In this document: positions 18,305 through 28,411 of the stretch, in pieces
How the letters are laid out: each line of letters opens with the position of its first letter
Numbering within the stretch: position 1 is the first letter of the stretch
Assembly (NCBI GenBank): GCA_928724745.1
Contig: CAKMXJ010000038.1
Span: 1 to 28,411, forward strand
Length of the DNA: 28,411 nucleotides
Reading direction: 5' to 3'
DNA from: Anthracocystis setariae
Lineage: Eukaryota; Basidiomycota; Ustilaginomycetes; Ustilaginales; Ustilaginaceae
The notes under the pieces: generated by a model
Database searches by the model: none
Seen by the model: only the letters and a program-made list of their open reading frames with translations
What the model was told of the DNA's origin: nothing
Program-made: the position numbers and the translations under genes

Positions 18305-21300
18305 GTGCCCGTCGTAGGCGTTACCAAGACAGCTGGTGAGATGTCAGAGCTTGAAGAGGGGCGTGGACGAGGGCTCGGGAGCAGCTTCGCATAGGTGGAT
18401 GGATGGCAAGATTCAGGGAGAAGCTGGACATCGACGTCAAACTTAAGTAGGTTCAGGAGGGATGCGACAGTATCGTCACCGAATTTTGCAAAACGCACCC
18501 GAGACCAACATGTTGTGCTCCTCGGTGCAGCAAAGACACGTTCCTGACGTTGCAGCTCTTCGTCCAAGCCTTGTCGTCCTAGCAACGGCTCCGACAATCC
18601 ACGTTTCACTTGACAGTATCGTTTCCACTCGACCATTTCCGGGTAGAAGTGACTCTGCCAATTGACCGATGGGAAGATGGCCAAGCCTGGGAACAATCCG
18701 GAACTGTACATGCAACCCGAAACAGCATCTGTCTGTGGTACAACAAAGAAATCTAAAGATGCTTTACGCTTCGGCACTCAATGCGGCTCATTGAAGGCGG
18801 GCCGACCATGGTCAATCCTCTGTGGGTGGACAGACAAGGCGGTAACCGCATACGGCAAGGTAGCCAACCTCTGTAATTTGAGCAACAAGGACGCATTACT
18901 GCGACACGAGCCATGTCTGAGTCGAGCGGAACCAGCCTGTTGGGATTGAATCTGAGAAACAGGGATATGCTTTGCTCAAATGCTACACAGGTCGAGCCAA
19001 TCAAGTGAAAAAAGGGCTTGGCGGAGAGAGTAGTGTTGTGTGGGAAAGTTATGAGACCAGAAGCGTACAATGGGCGGGACTCGGGCTCTCAAGGCAGGTT
19101 GGGTAATGTGACTGACATGTTGCCAGATGGCATGCCTGTCATAGAAGACGCTCAACTGAATTGTCGATGATGTTCAGCTGATTGGTTCACGTCACCGTTG
19201 TCGTACGCAAAGTGTTCCGGAGAGGACGAGCTTGGTCTGCTAATCTCTCTTCCTTTCCGGAAAAGGAAGCGTAGTCGCCCGGTATACGGTCAAGGCCATA
19301 CGAATCACAAGCCGCTCGGTTGAAACTCTGCTTTCGGTAGAGATAGCGAGGACCGGATAGCTCTGAGCAGCAAAGTTAACTTTTCTGGAGAGTTTCAGTG
19401 ACAGGTGGTTCCTCTCAATGATGATGTGATGTGCTGTGCTGTGCTGTTGGATTATTGGCTAACAGGTCCCTTTTGGGAAGGAACAAGCCCACGTAGAGGA
19501 CCTGAGTTGTTGCCAAAGGCAGACGAACGCAGGATTTCAGTGGCTGTAAAGGGAATGTCCCGATCCGCCTTCAAACGGAGGCAATTGGTGGGGGGAAGGA
19601 GTAGCTTTGAAACTGAGGGACAAGCAATCTGAACACAAATTGCCGGTTCGGAGCGAAGGTGCCACCAACGTAAACTGCCTGCATTAAGCTTCTGTCCTGT
19701 ACTGTGTACTGTATGTGCAAGAACAAAGTGCATACTGTCAATTACTGCGATGACGGAATCTAGGCATCGATGAGCCCATTAACAGACGCCAATTTCGGTA
19801 GTCAGCGGTCTCAAAATGACGCCCAGAAGAAGCCAGCTGCATTTCATCGACCGAGGCTCAGAGAGTGGCCTTCATTGACGGATAGGGAACCAAAAAGCAG
19901 CTTGGACGGATGTGGGCACTTGAGTTGACCGGTGTCATGGCAGGGACAAAGTCGAAGCCCAGCCGTAAGCCCAGTACTAGGCCCAACTTCAGCCCACGAT
20001 CTGCACCCATTGCGGTCAAGCATATCAATCGGTCTTGAGAGGAGAAATTGGCCCCATATCTGAATCAGACTCAAACACCAAATTCACGATTTTCCGGGTC
20101 ATTGCTGAGCTTCCGGACTTGCTGTCTGACAAGGCGAGTTAAGACCCGCCTCTTTCTGCTCGGCATGCTGTCAACACACCAAGGCGAGGACCCACGAATA
20201 ACACTTTCTTTTGTATATTTTTGGCCTCTGGACCGAAAGCGGAAGTCATTCCATGAAAAGTCGCTTAGAATAGACAGGGTCTTTCCTCTTAGCCGACAGG
20301 CGATAGGCTTTTTCTTCTCATGAGGCGGTACTTGAATTTGATCTGCATGGCAGCGTACAGCTACGTCTGTAGATCAGTAGCAATGCAAGTGCTCATCGGC
20401 GCAACAGATCAGTAAGTGACGAGGAGGACGACGGATTACGTACGATATCGCTCAATGATCACCGGTTGCTCCTTGATGCTGTCTCACGCACCTGTTGGGA
20501 TCAAAAAATTTGCTGTCGAAGCGACTAGCCAATGTGGCAACTGAAAGACTGCGATCCCACTTGAGGCATCCGAGCGTGAGCTCAGAGCGGCGGCAATCTC
20601 GATGGGATACGAAAGATTGGGAGAAAGGCAAGACAGTTGCAGACGGTGGCAGGGAAGTTGAGCCGGAGACTGGAAGCAGAGGCGGCAATGCACAAGTCTC
20701 GACTGACCACACATTGTGTCTCAATCTGTCTCCGGCAAACCGGGACACTGAATCAAGCACATGCAAAAGACATGGTTCGACATGACACACCTTTCTACAA
20801 CAGGCCATCTGCAACTCGCAGAGGCTACTGCACAGTAGAGTACCGTCCTGCATCATTTTGATCGTTTAGGTTCAAATTCAGAGGAGAAAAAAAAAAAAAA
20901 AAGGCCAAAAAAAAAAGGGATATAAATATGGACCCTAATTTGAAAAAAAAAAAAAAAAAAAAGTCTCCCAAACCCCGCTGCGGTGAATCGGCTGGAAGAG
21001 ATTTGCGCAGACCTTGACAGCCGGACGTTGGGCATGTGTGCGAGAGAAGGCAGCTCAGCACGGGAAACCGTTGTCTTGACCGCGTGGCATACTCTCAACC
21101 CCATCCAAAGCTGACCACGGCAAAGGCAGTACAGTATCCAGCTTTGTGCACACAGACCAGTCAATAGGAACGCTTAATAGAGACACAAATGGGTGGTGCG
21201 AGTGTTGGTCACAAGATCTATCTTGCATCTACGGATACAGGTGCTCGCAAATGGCTTCTAGATGATGTAAAGTGGTATCATCTCAGCATCTCTGCAGTTT

Positions 21301-21567
21301 CCAGCCTTTGTAGTGCTGATTCGATACCACGATCATTATGGTGTTGGTCGATCGAGGCGCCATCTTTGACTTGGTGCAGCTTTGTTCGATCAAGCTTAGC
21401 CAGCCAGCTCTTGCATACCGATTTGTGAAAGCTGCCTGATGGAGTGCCGAGACTTCTGGGTAATGTTTGACTGGATACTAGGGCGAGACTATAGAAGAAA
21501 GATGATGCCAGAACGCATGGATGGTGAGTGGTGCACTAGGCGGCATATTGCTTTGATACGCACAGTA
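18305..21567. other. long intergenic region upstream of the GT2 gene
   Basis: No gene is supported in 3.2 kb. The longest frame (18777-18250, -, 175 codons) overlaps the GT2 start in another frame and shows no family features. The region presumably holds the GT2 promoter. It also has short GTGCT repeats (~19430) and A-tracts at 20887-20962. Confidence 0.55.
20887..20962. repeat. three A-tracts
   Basis: Runs of 16, 10 and 20 A lie at 20887, 20907 and 20943, with ATATAAATATGG between the second and third. They could be a retroposon tail or simple low complexity. Confidence 0.8.
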
Positions 21568-22912
21568 CAGTACCTGTCGGAAATTATCCGCACGGTCCAA
21601 TAATTTACTCAATTTTCGCTCCTCCTCGTCGTCATGTGTGATAGCGTCTAGCCTGATAACGTAATGACATTACAATGATACAACATAACAAACATGGTCC
21701 GCAGCAAAGAGCTATCGATCACTGAGAGATCCCAGGTGGTAGTACTACATAATGAAGGCTACTCGCTGGGAAAGATCAGTGAGACATTAAGCATTCCGAA
21801 AAGCACGGTCTATGACACCGTCCGGAAGTACAGAGCACGTGGACATGTCAACACATTAACAAGAACAGGCCGGAAATCGACGTGGGATGCTCGGAAGGTT
21901 AGGATTATGGTTAGAGAAGCGCTCGGAACGCCTTTATGCCTCGTGGAAGCAGCTCTCGGCAGCGCTTGGAGGTGTTGGCATAACACAACTGCGGCAGACA
22001 GCATACAAGCATGGTATAAACCGTCGTATTGCTCTAAGGAAGCCGTGGCTGTCAGCTAAACACATGCAGGATCGTGTACACTGGGCTCGCTGTAATCGTA
22101 ACACAAATTGGCATAAGATACTGTTTACGGACGAGAGCAACATCGAAGTTGGAGAGAGACCAGGCCGATCTTGGGTAACCCGCTGGCTCGGCGAACGGAC
22201 TGAGTTACGGCTTATGGTCCCGACGTTCCACAGTGGCCGGCAATCGATTATGGTTTGGGCAGGCATTGCCCGGAACTTTAAAAAACACCTCTTGTCGTCA
22301 TTCCGCTGGAGCCGAGACACCATATCAATGGAGAATGGACAAAAGCCAAAACTTTAACTGGAAAGAAGTACGCTGAGCTCATCATTGACGGACCGCTCAA
22401 GGATGCAGTTGCAGGAAAAGACATGTCAGTTGTTGAAGATGGCGCTCCAGTACACAAGTCCAGGATCGCGAAGAACAGCCGCCGACGTCATCACATTGTC
22501 TCACAACACCATCCCAGCATGTCACCGGATCTTAACCCTATCGAGAACATATGGTTTATCCTCAAGAATAAGCTCAGTAAGCGGAGACCACTACCACGGA
22601 CCCGACAGCAATTAGCAATCGCCGCTCAAGAAGTTTGGAGGGACGACGTCACCATGGATCACATTAACGCCGTTATCTCCTCAATGCCGGAACGGGTTAG
22701 GCAAATCCTTAACAAGAACGGAGCTCCACTCAAGTACTAGTCCTTAGCTCCTCACGATCAGTTGTACTTAGCAGCAACACTACCACCATCTCAATTGAAG
22801 TTGAAAGCAGCATGTTCATACCATTGCCAAGTATACACGATCACAAGAACATGTTATCGCACGTGTGTTATGTAATTAATAAAATCGTGCGGATAATTTC
22901 CGACAGGTACTG
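21568..22912 (+). mobile_element. Tc1/mariner-type DNA transposon, 1345 bp
   Basis: Perfect 27-bp terminal inverted repeats start CAGTACCTGTCGG (21568-21594 and 22886-22912). TA flanks both ends (21566-21567 and 22913-22914), the expected target duplication. The length is typical of Tc1 elements. It contains one broken transposase gene. Perfect repeats beside a frameshifted coding region suggest that it moved recently with help from another copy. Confidence 0.92.
21694..22740 (+). pseudogene. Tc1-like DDE transposase, frameshifted
   Basis: The N-terminus (from 21694) has a paired-type helix-turn-helix followed by a Thr-Gly-Arg linker. The frame moves near 21915, where the second frame carries the rest of the DNA-binding region and the first catalytic Asp in FTDES. 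It moves again around 22295-22330. The last frame has the second Asp in VEDGAPVH and the Glu in DLNPIENIW, ending at 22740. All three catalytic residues of the DD34E type survive, so damage is mostly small insertions or deletions. As read, no functional transposase can be made from this copy. Confidence 0.88.
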
Positions 22913-22914
22913 TA

Positions 22915-25108
22915 CATACATTAATTACAGAGTAGAGTATTGCTTGGATCGTGATCAAAATAATCGCAAAATTTGAAATTAATACTCTGCATTTGCATCT
23001 CCGACGTTGTTTTTTTGAATATTTCAAACAGCATTTTCAGTCAAAGAGCGCATCCGTACTCTGATGCTGTGCTGTCCAGTAGTGTACTGTGACTGTGTTG
23101 AGGTGGGTCGCTATCTGTCGTCGCGCTTCGAATTCGTGTGTTCTATCGCTTTAATAATAATGAACAACGTGGCACAGCCGCGCTGCCATCCCGCCGGCGT
23201 TGATGCTTCCGGACTTGCTTCCTTTTTCCTCCTTCTTGTACGGTACTGTACAGTCCTGGTCATTGTCTTGCTTGACTGGGTGGCTTTGTAGCCATTGTTC
23301 TGCTCCGATTTTGCAAACAGAGTTGATTCTCCGCCACGATGCACTTGAGTTTGAACCAGTTTTTTTTTTTTTTTTTTCTGAATCATGCTGCCACTATCGC
23401 GTTTTGACCGTCTAAGTACACGAAGCTGCCAAAGCGTATTGTACGCCCAAGGCGACTCAAGCACAGCGTACCAAACCATATCAACAAAGCCAAACAGGCG
23501 ACCATGGAAGCAAAACATGGCGAGCATTCCACCAACGTCCATAATAAAGGCAGAGTCGCAGTACGAGCAGGCTGGTATGGTATGGTATGGTATTGGGACT
23601 GCTAGCCGCCCTGTGCCGAGAATTGGAATTCCGCCCATTTGACAACACTGGACATGTCGGTGAAGTCTGTTTTATTAAATAAATCGGCAGGTCGCTTAGG
23701 GCGCGAGCGGTGCGGTGCGGTGCTTTTTTCGTACAATTTAATTTCGCGGCTTCTTTTTCACGACACGATCGCGGCAGACATTTCATGGATCAAATGCTCC
23801 AAACCCGGACTCTGCATGCATACAACAATGGTCTAGCAGCCCTGCTCCAAGTCTTTGTTCGACCCTCATTGTTCGGTCTTGATCACAGCCGCTCTGAATC
23901 AAATTGTTCGGCACCAGATTCACCTACAGTCAAGATGGTTAATCTAGCCGCATAGCCCGCCGCGCCACACCTACAGTACTGCAAGTGGGTTCACAAGTCT
24001 GAACAATACTGTGCGATGATGCAGTTCAGTGCATCGCGATCATGCTTGTTTGTCGATCGCAGCTGTTAGCGTACACGAACATCGCCGCTTTTCCTGTTTT
24101 GGGCCGTTTTCTTTGCCACTTCCGTCGGACTGCAACATTCATAGCATTGGCATGCAAGTTTCCAACACTACAACAAGACGCTGCACTTACTTGCTCATCT
24201 AGGCTGAGACGAGCGTTTGTTCCTCAGCTTGACACTGGCTTTGGCTGTGTCCAATGCTTCCGCCTCTGGCTTGAGCTATACCGGCAGAAAGGTCGCCTCG
24301 GCTACCACTAGATCTGATCACATGTTCCTCCACACACAGTGATCGTCTTGAACCGTAAGCGAGTCAGGGCAGGATTGCTACACACAGTTAAGCACATCTC
24401 GCTTACAGGTTGGCCGATAGGGATCAGCAGTGCGATGCTAATTCCTGAGGGATGGAATGGGAAATACAGGCTAAAATTAGTTCAGCCACAGTCTAGAATG
24501 TCAACTATTCTTCCTTCCGTGCCGTTGGTCTGGTGGAAGTTTCTAGAAGAGGTGGTCAACGATGGAAGCAGCGTAATGCAGTGACGGCTTCATGTTCCGC
24601 AAAAGGGTATCGGAACCACCTCGGTGCATGTTCTACAGTGTATCGATCCGTCTGACCTGAACACGATCGGAGTTTTACGCAACGCTCCATCATGTTTCAA
24701 CTTCCGCTTTGGTCGCCGTTCCGTTCTCTGCAATCCGAGATCTGAGCGGCACTTGGACACCACCTTTCCCAAAGCGCCTTCCCCAGAATCATTCATTTCA
24801 GCAAGAGCACCCGACTTTTGCCGCAAATGCCGGATTCAATTTCCACTACTACTACTAGTTCATCTCAGCAAAACACCATCGTGGTACTAGTCTGCTACTG
24901 TATTTTGGAGCCCTTGGCTAGTAACATTTTTGCAGCTGCTTTCTTTGTCTACCACCACCTTCACCAGTCGTTGTGAAACGTGGCTACTGTACCACACGGC
25001 ACACGGCACACGGCACACAGCCAATCACTCCGAGCACACGTGCCGCATTCGTCCTTTCTCAACAGTAGTGAAGTTCCTCTTGTCTGCCAGTCCTACACGT
25101 TCCATTGA
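22915..25108. other. intergenic region, no gene seen
   Basis: Short simple repeats occur: a T-run at 23360-23378, ATGGT pentamers at ~23577-23595, GCGGT at ~23708 and CACGG at ~25000. No frame here has recognisable protein features. Confidence 0.5.
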
Positions 25109-25923
25109 GAATTTAATGGGTGCCAGCTTTGCTGCGACTACACTTCCGGCATTAGCTTGGCTGCACCATTTAGTTCACACGGTTCCACTCGAGCTTATCA
25201 TCCCAACAGCGTCGCTTTGCACCTGTCAGGGCCTGGTGACGCATACACAGCGGTGAAGAGGCAAGGAAAAAAATTAACCGATTCTACTCAACTCCGCCTG
25301 CATCCTCTTGTACCCACTGAACATGGAAGAAATCTAAACACTAGCATTGCCCCCTGATCGATAGCGCTGTCTCAAAATGACTGGTGCCCATGTCAAAGAC
25401 ACACCTCGGTGTTGTAAAAAAATTGAGAAACAGCGCTATGCCGATCAGGGGCAATGTTATGTTTAGATTCTTCCATGTTCAGCGGGTACAAGAGATGCAA
25501 GGAGTTGAGTAGAACGGTTAATTTTTCGCCTCACCGCTGTGTATGAGTCGCAGTGCCTCGACAGCAAAGCGACGCTGTTGGGATGATAAGCTCGAGTGGA
25601 ACCGTGTGAATTTAATGGGCACACTCGGTGACTACCCTGGCATTAGCTTGGCTGCACCATTTAGTTCATTAATGGTTCCACTCGAGCTTATCATCCCAAC
25701 AGCGTCGCTTTTGCACCTGTCAGGGCCTGCGACGCATGGGCCACAGGGGTGAAGAGGCGAAAAAAATTAACCGATTCTACTCAACTCCGCCTGCATCCTC
25801 TTTGTACCCACTGAACATGGAAGAAATCTAAACACTAGCATTGCCCCCTCGATCGATAGCGCTGTCTCAAATGACTGGTGCCCATGTCAAAGACACACCT
25901 CGGTGTTGTAAAAAAATTGAGAA
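25109..25923. repeat. triplicated repeat: direct, inverted, direct
   Basis: Copy 1 (25109-25429) and copy 3 (25608-25923) are direct repeats of about 0.3 kb at high identity. Between them lies an inverted partial copy (25431-25610). Copy 1 and the inverted copy could form a hairpin with arms of about 180 bases (25174-25370 with 25431-25610) and a loop of about 60. Copy 3 can pair with the same inverted copy. No coding sequence or clear target duplication was found. Confidence 0.85.
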
Positions 25924-26340
25924 CCACATGTCGTGATACTTTCGATCAACTCAGAAACCGACAAGTTGGGTCTGAAGCCAATGGTGGCTATCAGCCTTCG
26001 AAACCTTACCGAGTACCAACACAGCACAACTTTTGACCTAGACTGACGAATTTTGTCTGTCTTGGCCCGACTACAACGTCCTCTCTCTCCATATAAGTCT
26101 GATTGGTTTCCTGCATTACTTCTGACCGCATCATCCGAACGTCAAGAACATTCGAGAGCTGCCCTCTGGTCAGAGACTTACCACAACAAAAAACGGCTTG
26201 TGTTAACAAAGCCTCGATGCCGAACAGATCACGACTTCCGATCCCATCGAACTTGGCTCGTGCCGAGGGCGAAGGGCGAGAACGAGCAGGTCGACGAGGT
26301 GCAAGGGGTGAACTCGGCTCGAAGGTTGCCCAGCATATCG
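25924..26340. other. region upstream of the GH16 gene
   Basis: No independent gene is seen. The true start of the GH16 gene could lie here, since frame 1 is open from 26053. The first Met followed by coherent low-complexity N-terminal sequence is at 26341. Confidence 0.4.
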
Positions 26341-27980
26341 ATGGTGATGGGTGTCGGCGGTGGTGACGAGCCCGAGGGAGCCGATATCGTGCCTCCGATT
26401 TCGCCTACACTCAAGACCAAGTCTCTGTCGTCCGCCCCTGGTCGTAGTGGCAAAGGCAAGAAAGTCAACCTCACGCTAGACCGATTTGAGCCGCCAAAGC
26501 TTCGATTCGCTCACTACCAGGAAACCCGGTGACGCCCAGGACGCCAGCTTCCAGCCATCTCGAAGCGGAGCGAAATCGATTTTTCAGGCAACTTGGCGGC
26601 CAACAACCCGCCACCCCGCTTTCTTCGCTTTCCATGCCGGGCTCGTACATGTCTCGCAACTGCGTACCCCAAGCAGGTCTGTACCAGGCGAGCATCAACA
26701 CGTCTCTGACCAACGTGGCGGCTCAAGTCGCGCAAAACCGTTTTCCAAGCGCCATGCGCCCTCCACGCTGACAGAGAAGCCGGTCAAGCCATGGCTCGAG
26801 GATAAGCAACGGCAAAAGTCGCGTCGAGTCGCATTTGACGTTCCTCGGCGCCGCCAGCATGGGCTTGGTCGCTGCAGCGTTGCTCATGTACTTTGCCTGG
26901 GCATCGGTTCCACGTGACAAGTACCAAGGTCTGGTTCTCGAGGAGAATTTCGACACTCCAGGAACGCCGAACCGGAGTATCTGGTCGTTTGAGCAACAGA
27001 CGATGGATACGGCAATGGCCAATTCGAATGGACTACCGATAGCATCAACAACACCTTTGTCGAGGACGGCCATCTGTACATCGTCCCCACGTTGACCGCC
27101 GAGCACGTGGGTATGGATGCCATCCAGAACGGCTACACTCTCAATCTGACCGCCACTGGACAGTGTACAGCGAGCAACAAGACGGACGCCACGTGCTGTG
27201 GTCTCGAACTCGACGACCGGGGTGATCCCTGCCGCCTGTGCAGTCGGCGAGGATCTGGACCAAGATTTCGGCATCGATTCGGTATGGTCGCGTGGAAGTG
27301 CGAGCGCGCATGCCCACAGGTGACTGGTTGTGGCCCGCGATTTGGATGCTACCCAAAGACAGCGTTTACGGCGAGTGGCCGCGCTCGGGCGAGATCGACA
27401 TTGTGGAAACCAAAGGCAACATGCCTCGCTTCCGCATGGACGATGCTTCCCAACAACATGCACTCCACGCTCCACTACGGTCCCGGACTGGCTGTTTGAT
27501 TTGGGTTACGGCTTCGCCACCAAGATCCGCAAACTGTGGCGCAAATACTTGAACCAAGACTACCATACCTTTGGCCTGGAATGGACCGGAGGAGAACATC
27601 TTCACCTGGGAACGCTCGCCGGTTTGGCGCAATATGCAGGTGGATTTCCGATCGGGTGGGTTTTGAAGCTCGGCCAATTCCCACAACGCATGGGCAATGG
27701 TACGTTGCTCGATGACCCTTGGGCGGGTCGTCCTGAGCCGTATGCGCGCTCAGCGCCGTTTGACCAGAACTTTTACCTCATCCTCAACGTCGCCGTCGGC
27801 GGCGTCAACGGCTTCTTTTCCAAGACCGTCAGGGCGATAACAAGCCCTGGTCCAACGACGCCGCCAACCCCAGAGCTCAGTTTTGGGATAGCAGAGATCA
27901 GTGGTTACCCACCTGGCCAAAAGACTCCGCGCCAGCGTGGAATGGCCGTAGACTATATCAAAATGTGGCAGAAATGTTGA
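26341..27980 (+). pseudogene. GH16 glucanase-like type II membrane protein, broken by ~12 frame changes
   Basis: Read across frames, the protein has a low-complexity N-terminal tail and Lys-Pro-Trp-Leu-Glu-Asp before a single membrane anchor (26850-26905). A lumenal or extracellular GH16 domain starts at LVLEENFDTPG. The catalytic signature EIDIVE lies at 27391-27408 (nucleophile Glu, Asp, acid/base Glu), followed by NNMHSTLHYGP. The C-terminus is RGMAVDYIKMWQKC with the stop at 27978. GH16 enzymes cut or remodel beta-1,3/1,4-glucans, here likely in the cell wall. Frame order is roughly 1, 0, 2, 0 (26341-27000), then 2, 0, 1, 2, 0, 1, 0, 2, 0, with almost no loss of sequence at each switch. 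Most look like one-base gains, for example an extra C near 27452 and an extra G near 27485. It is either a fresh pseudogene or locally poor sequence. Introns cannot explain it, because no residues are missing. Confidence 0.8.
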
Positions 27981-28411
27981 CCCTCCTTCCTTCACCGCTG
28001 TATCGTACATAGAATCAATCAATCAATCCGGTGCGGTGCGGTGCTTGGTCAAAATTCGGAGACCTTTTTTGTTTTGTGGGTTACCAGCTTCTCGGGCGCA
28101 TGGTGGTCTGTCAGTCAGTCGCCTTACGACGACGTAGTGCGATTGAGATGCCGCCACATCTCTGGCGGAGTGTGCGACGCTTAGTCTCGACCTAGAAAAA
28201 AAAAAAATTTAAACTCTGCCCGAAAAAAACCACTCAGTGAGTAGTAGTCAAGAGAGTACTGTTACGAAACGAATCCTCTTTCTGCTTTGGGCCAGACCAG
28301 ATTTCGACCACCCACTGATTGGACGCTGTATTGGGTCGCATATGTCGACATTATCAAGCAAGTAAGTCTACAAGGAGGAGAGCAGAGGGGATCACCACCG
28401 CAATAGCCAGC
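27981..28411. other. 3' flank of GH16, no gene seen
   Basis: AATC repeats (28014-28027), GTGCG repeats (~28030) and an A-run (28195-28207) are visible; no coding sequence is supported. Confidence 0.5.

Noticed and set aside
18250..18777. 175-codon ORF upstream of GT2 as a gene or GT2 first exon
   Set aside because: No family features, overlaps the GT2 start in another frame, and no convincing splice sites were seen.
1..28411. CRISPR array or bacterial operon structure
   Set aside because: Repeats are contiguous minisatellites without unique spacers, and gene content is fungal.

Overview
The window looks like the left chromosome end of a fungus, most likely a basidiomycete of the smut group (Ustilaginales). 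The evidence is TTAGGG-type telomere tracts, always as CCCTAA on the + strand; a long intron-free processive family-2 glycosyltransferase with a fungal-type N-terminal region; and a GH16 cell-wall glucanase. The assignment to smuts is an inference from overall protein style, not from a database match.

Positions 1-12.6 kb are a subtelomeric mosaic. At least eight modules lie head to tail, separated by short interstitial telomere tracts. Each module has a constant right (centromere-proximal) end: GGATAAGCATTAGAA, or CCAGAACCTCTAATA, or CCCTTGTAA, followed by CCCTAA. Each has a different, truncated left end, in one case cut back to about 15 bp. This fits repeated cycles of end erosion, telomere healing and capture of a new terminal element.

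The mosaic carries four copies of one unfamiliar gene family: an N-terminal C2H2-like zinc-finger pair, an acidic low-complexity linker, a conserved middle region and an OTU-type cysteine-protease domain. Copy A (+, 5.3-7.3 kb) lacks its 5' end but keeps the OTU catalytic residues. Copy B (-, 11.56-8.73 kb) is full length, with a zinc ribbon but a degenerate OTU centre. Copies C (-, 856-7) and D (-, 12291-12128) are N-terminal fragments. In both A and B the reading frame moves by +1 at the same aligned place (VG, then D/E-G-x-G-S). This suggests conserved programmed +1 ribosomal frameshifting and is the most unusual signal in the window. The genes on the - strand have GACCGTCTT-type minisatellites upstream.

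Positions 12.6-14.7 kb are a gene-free transition zone with five regularly spaced inverted repeats (AACACGC-N6-GCGTGTT type). Unique chromosomal sequence starts at about 14.7 kb. It holds an intact GT2 glycosyltransferase (-, 14732-18304) and a long intergenic region. Next comes a Tc1-like DNA transposon with perfect 27-bp terminal inverted repeats but a frameshifted transposase (21568-22912). A triplicated, partly inverted 0.3-kb repeat follows (25.1-25.9 kb). Last is a GH16 glucanase gene broken by about a dozen frame changes (26.3-27.98 kb). The two chromosomal genes both point to cell-wall or surface polysaccharide work; nothing in the sequence links them to the telomeric modules.
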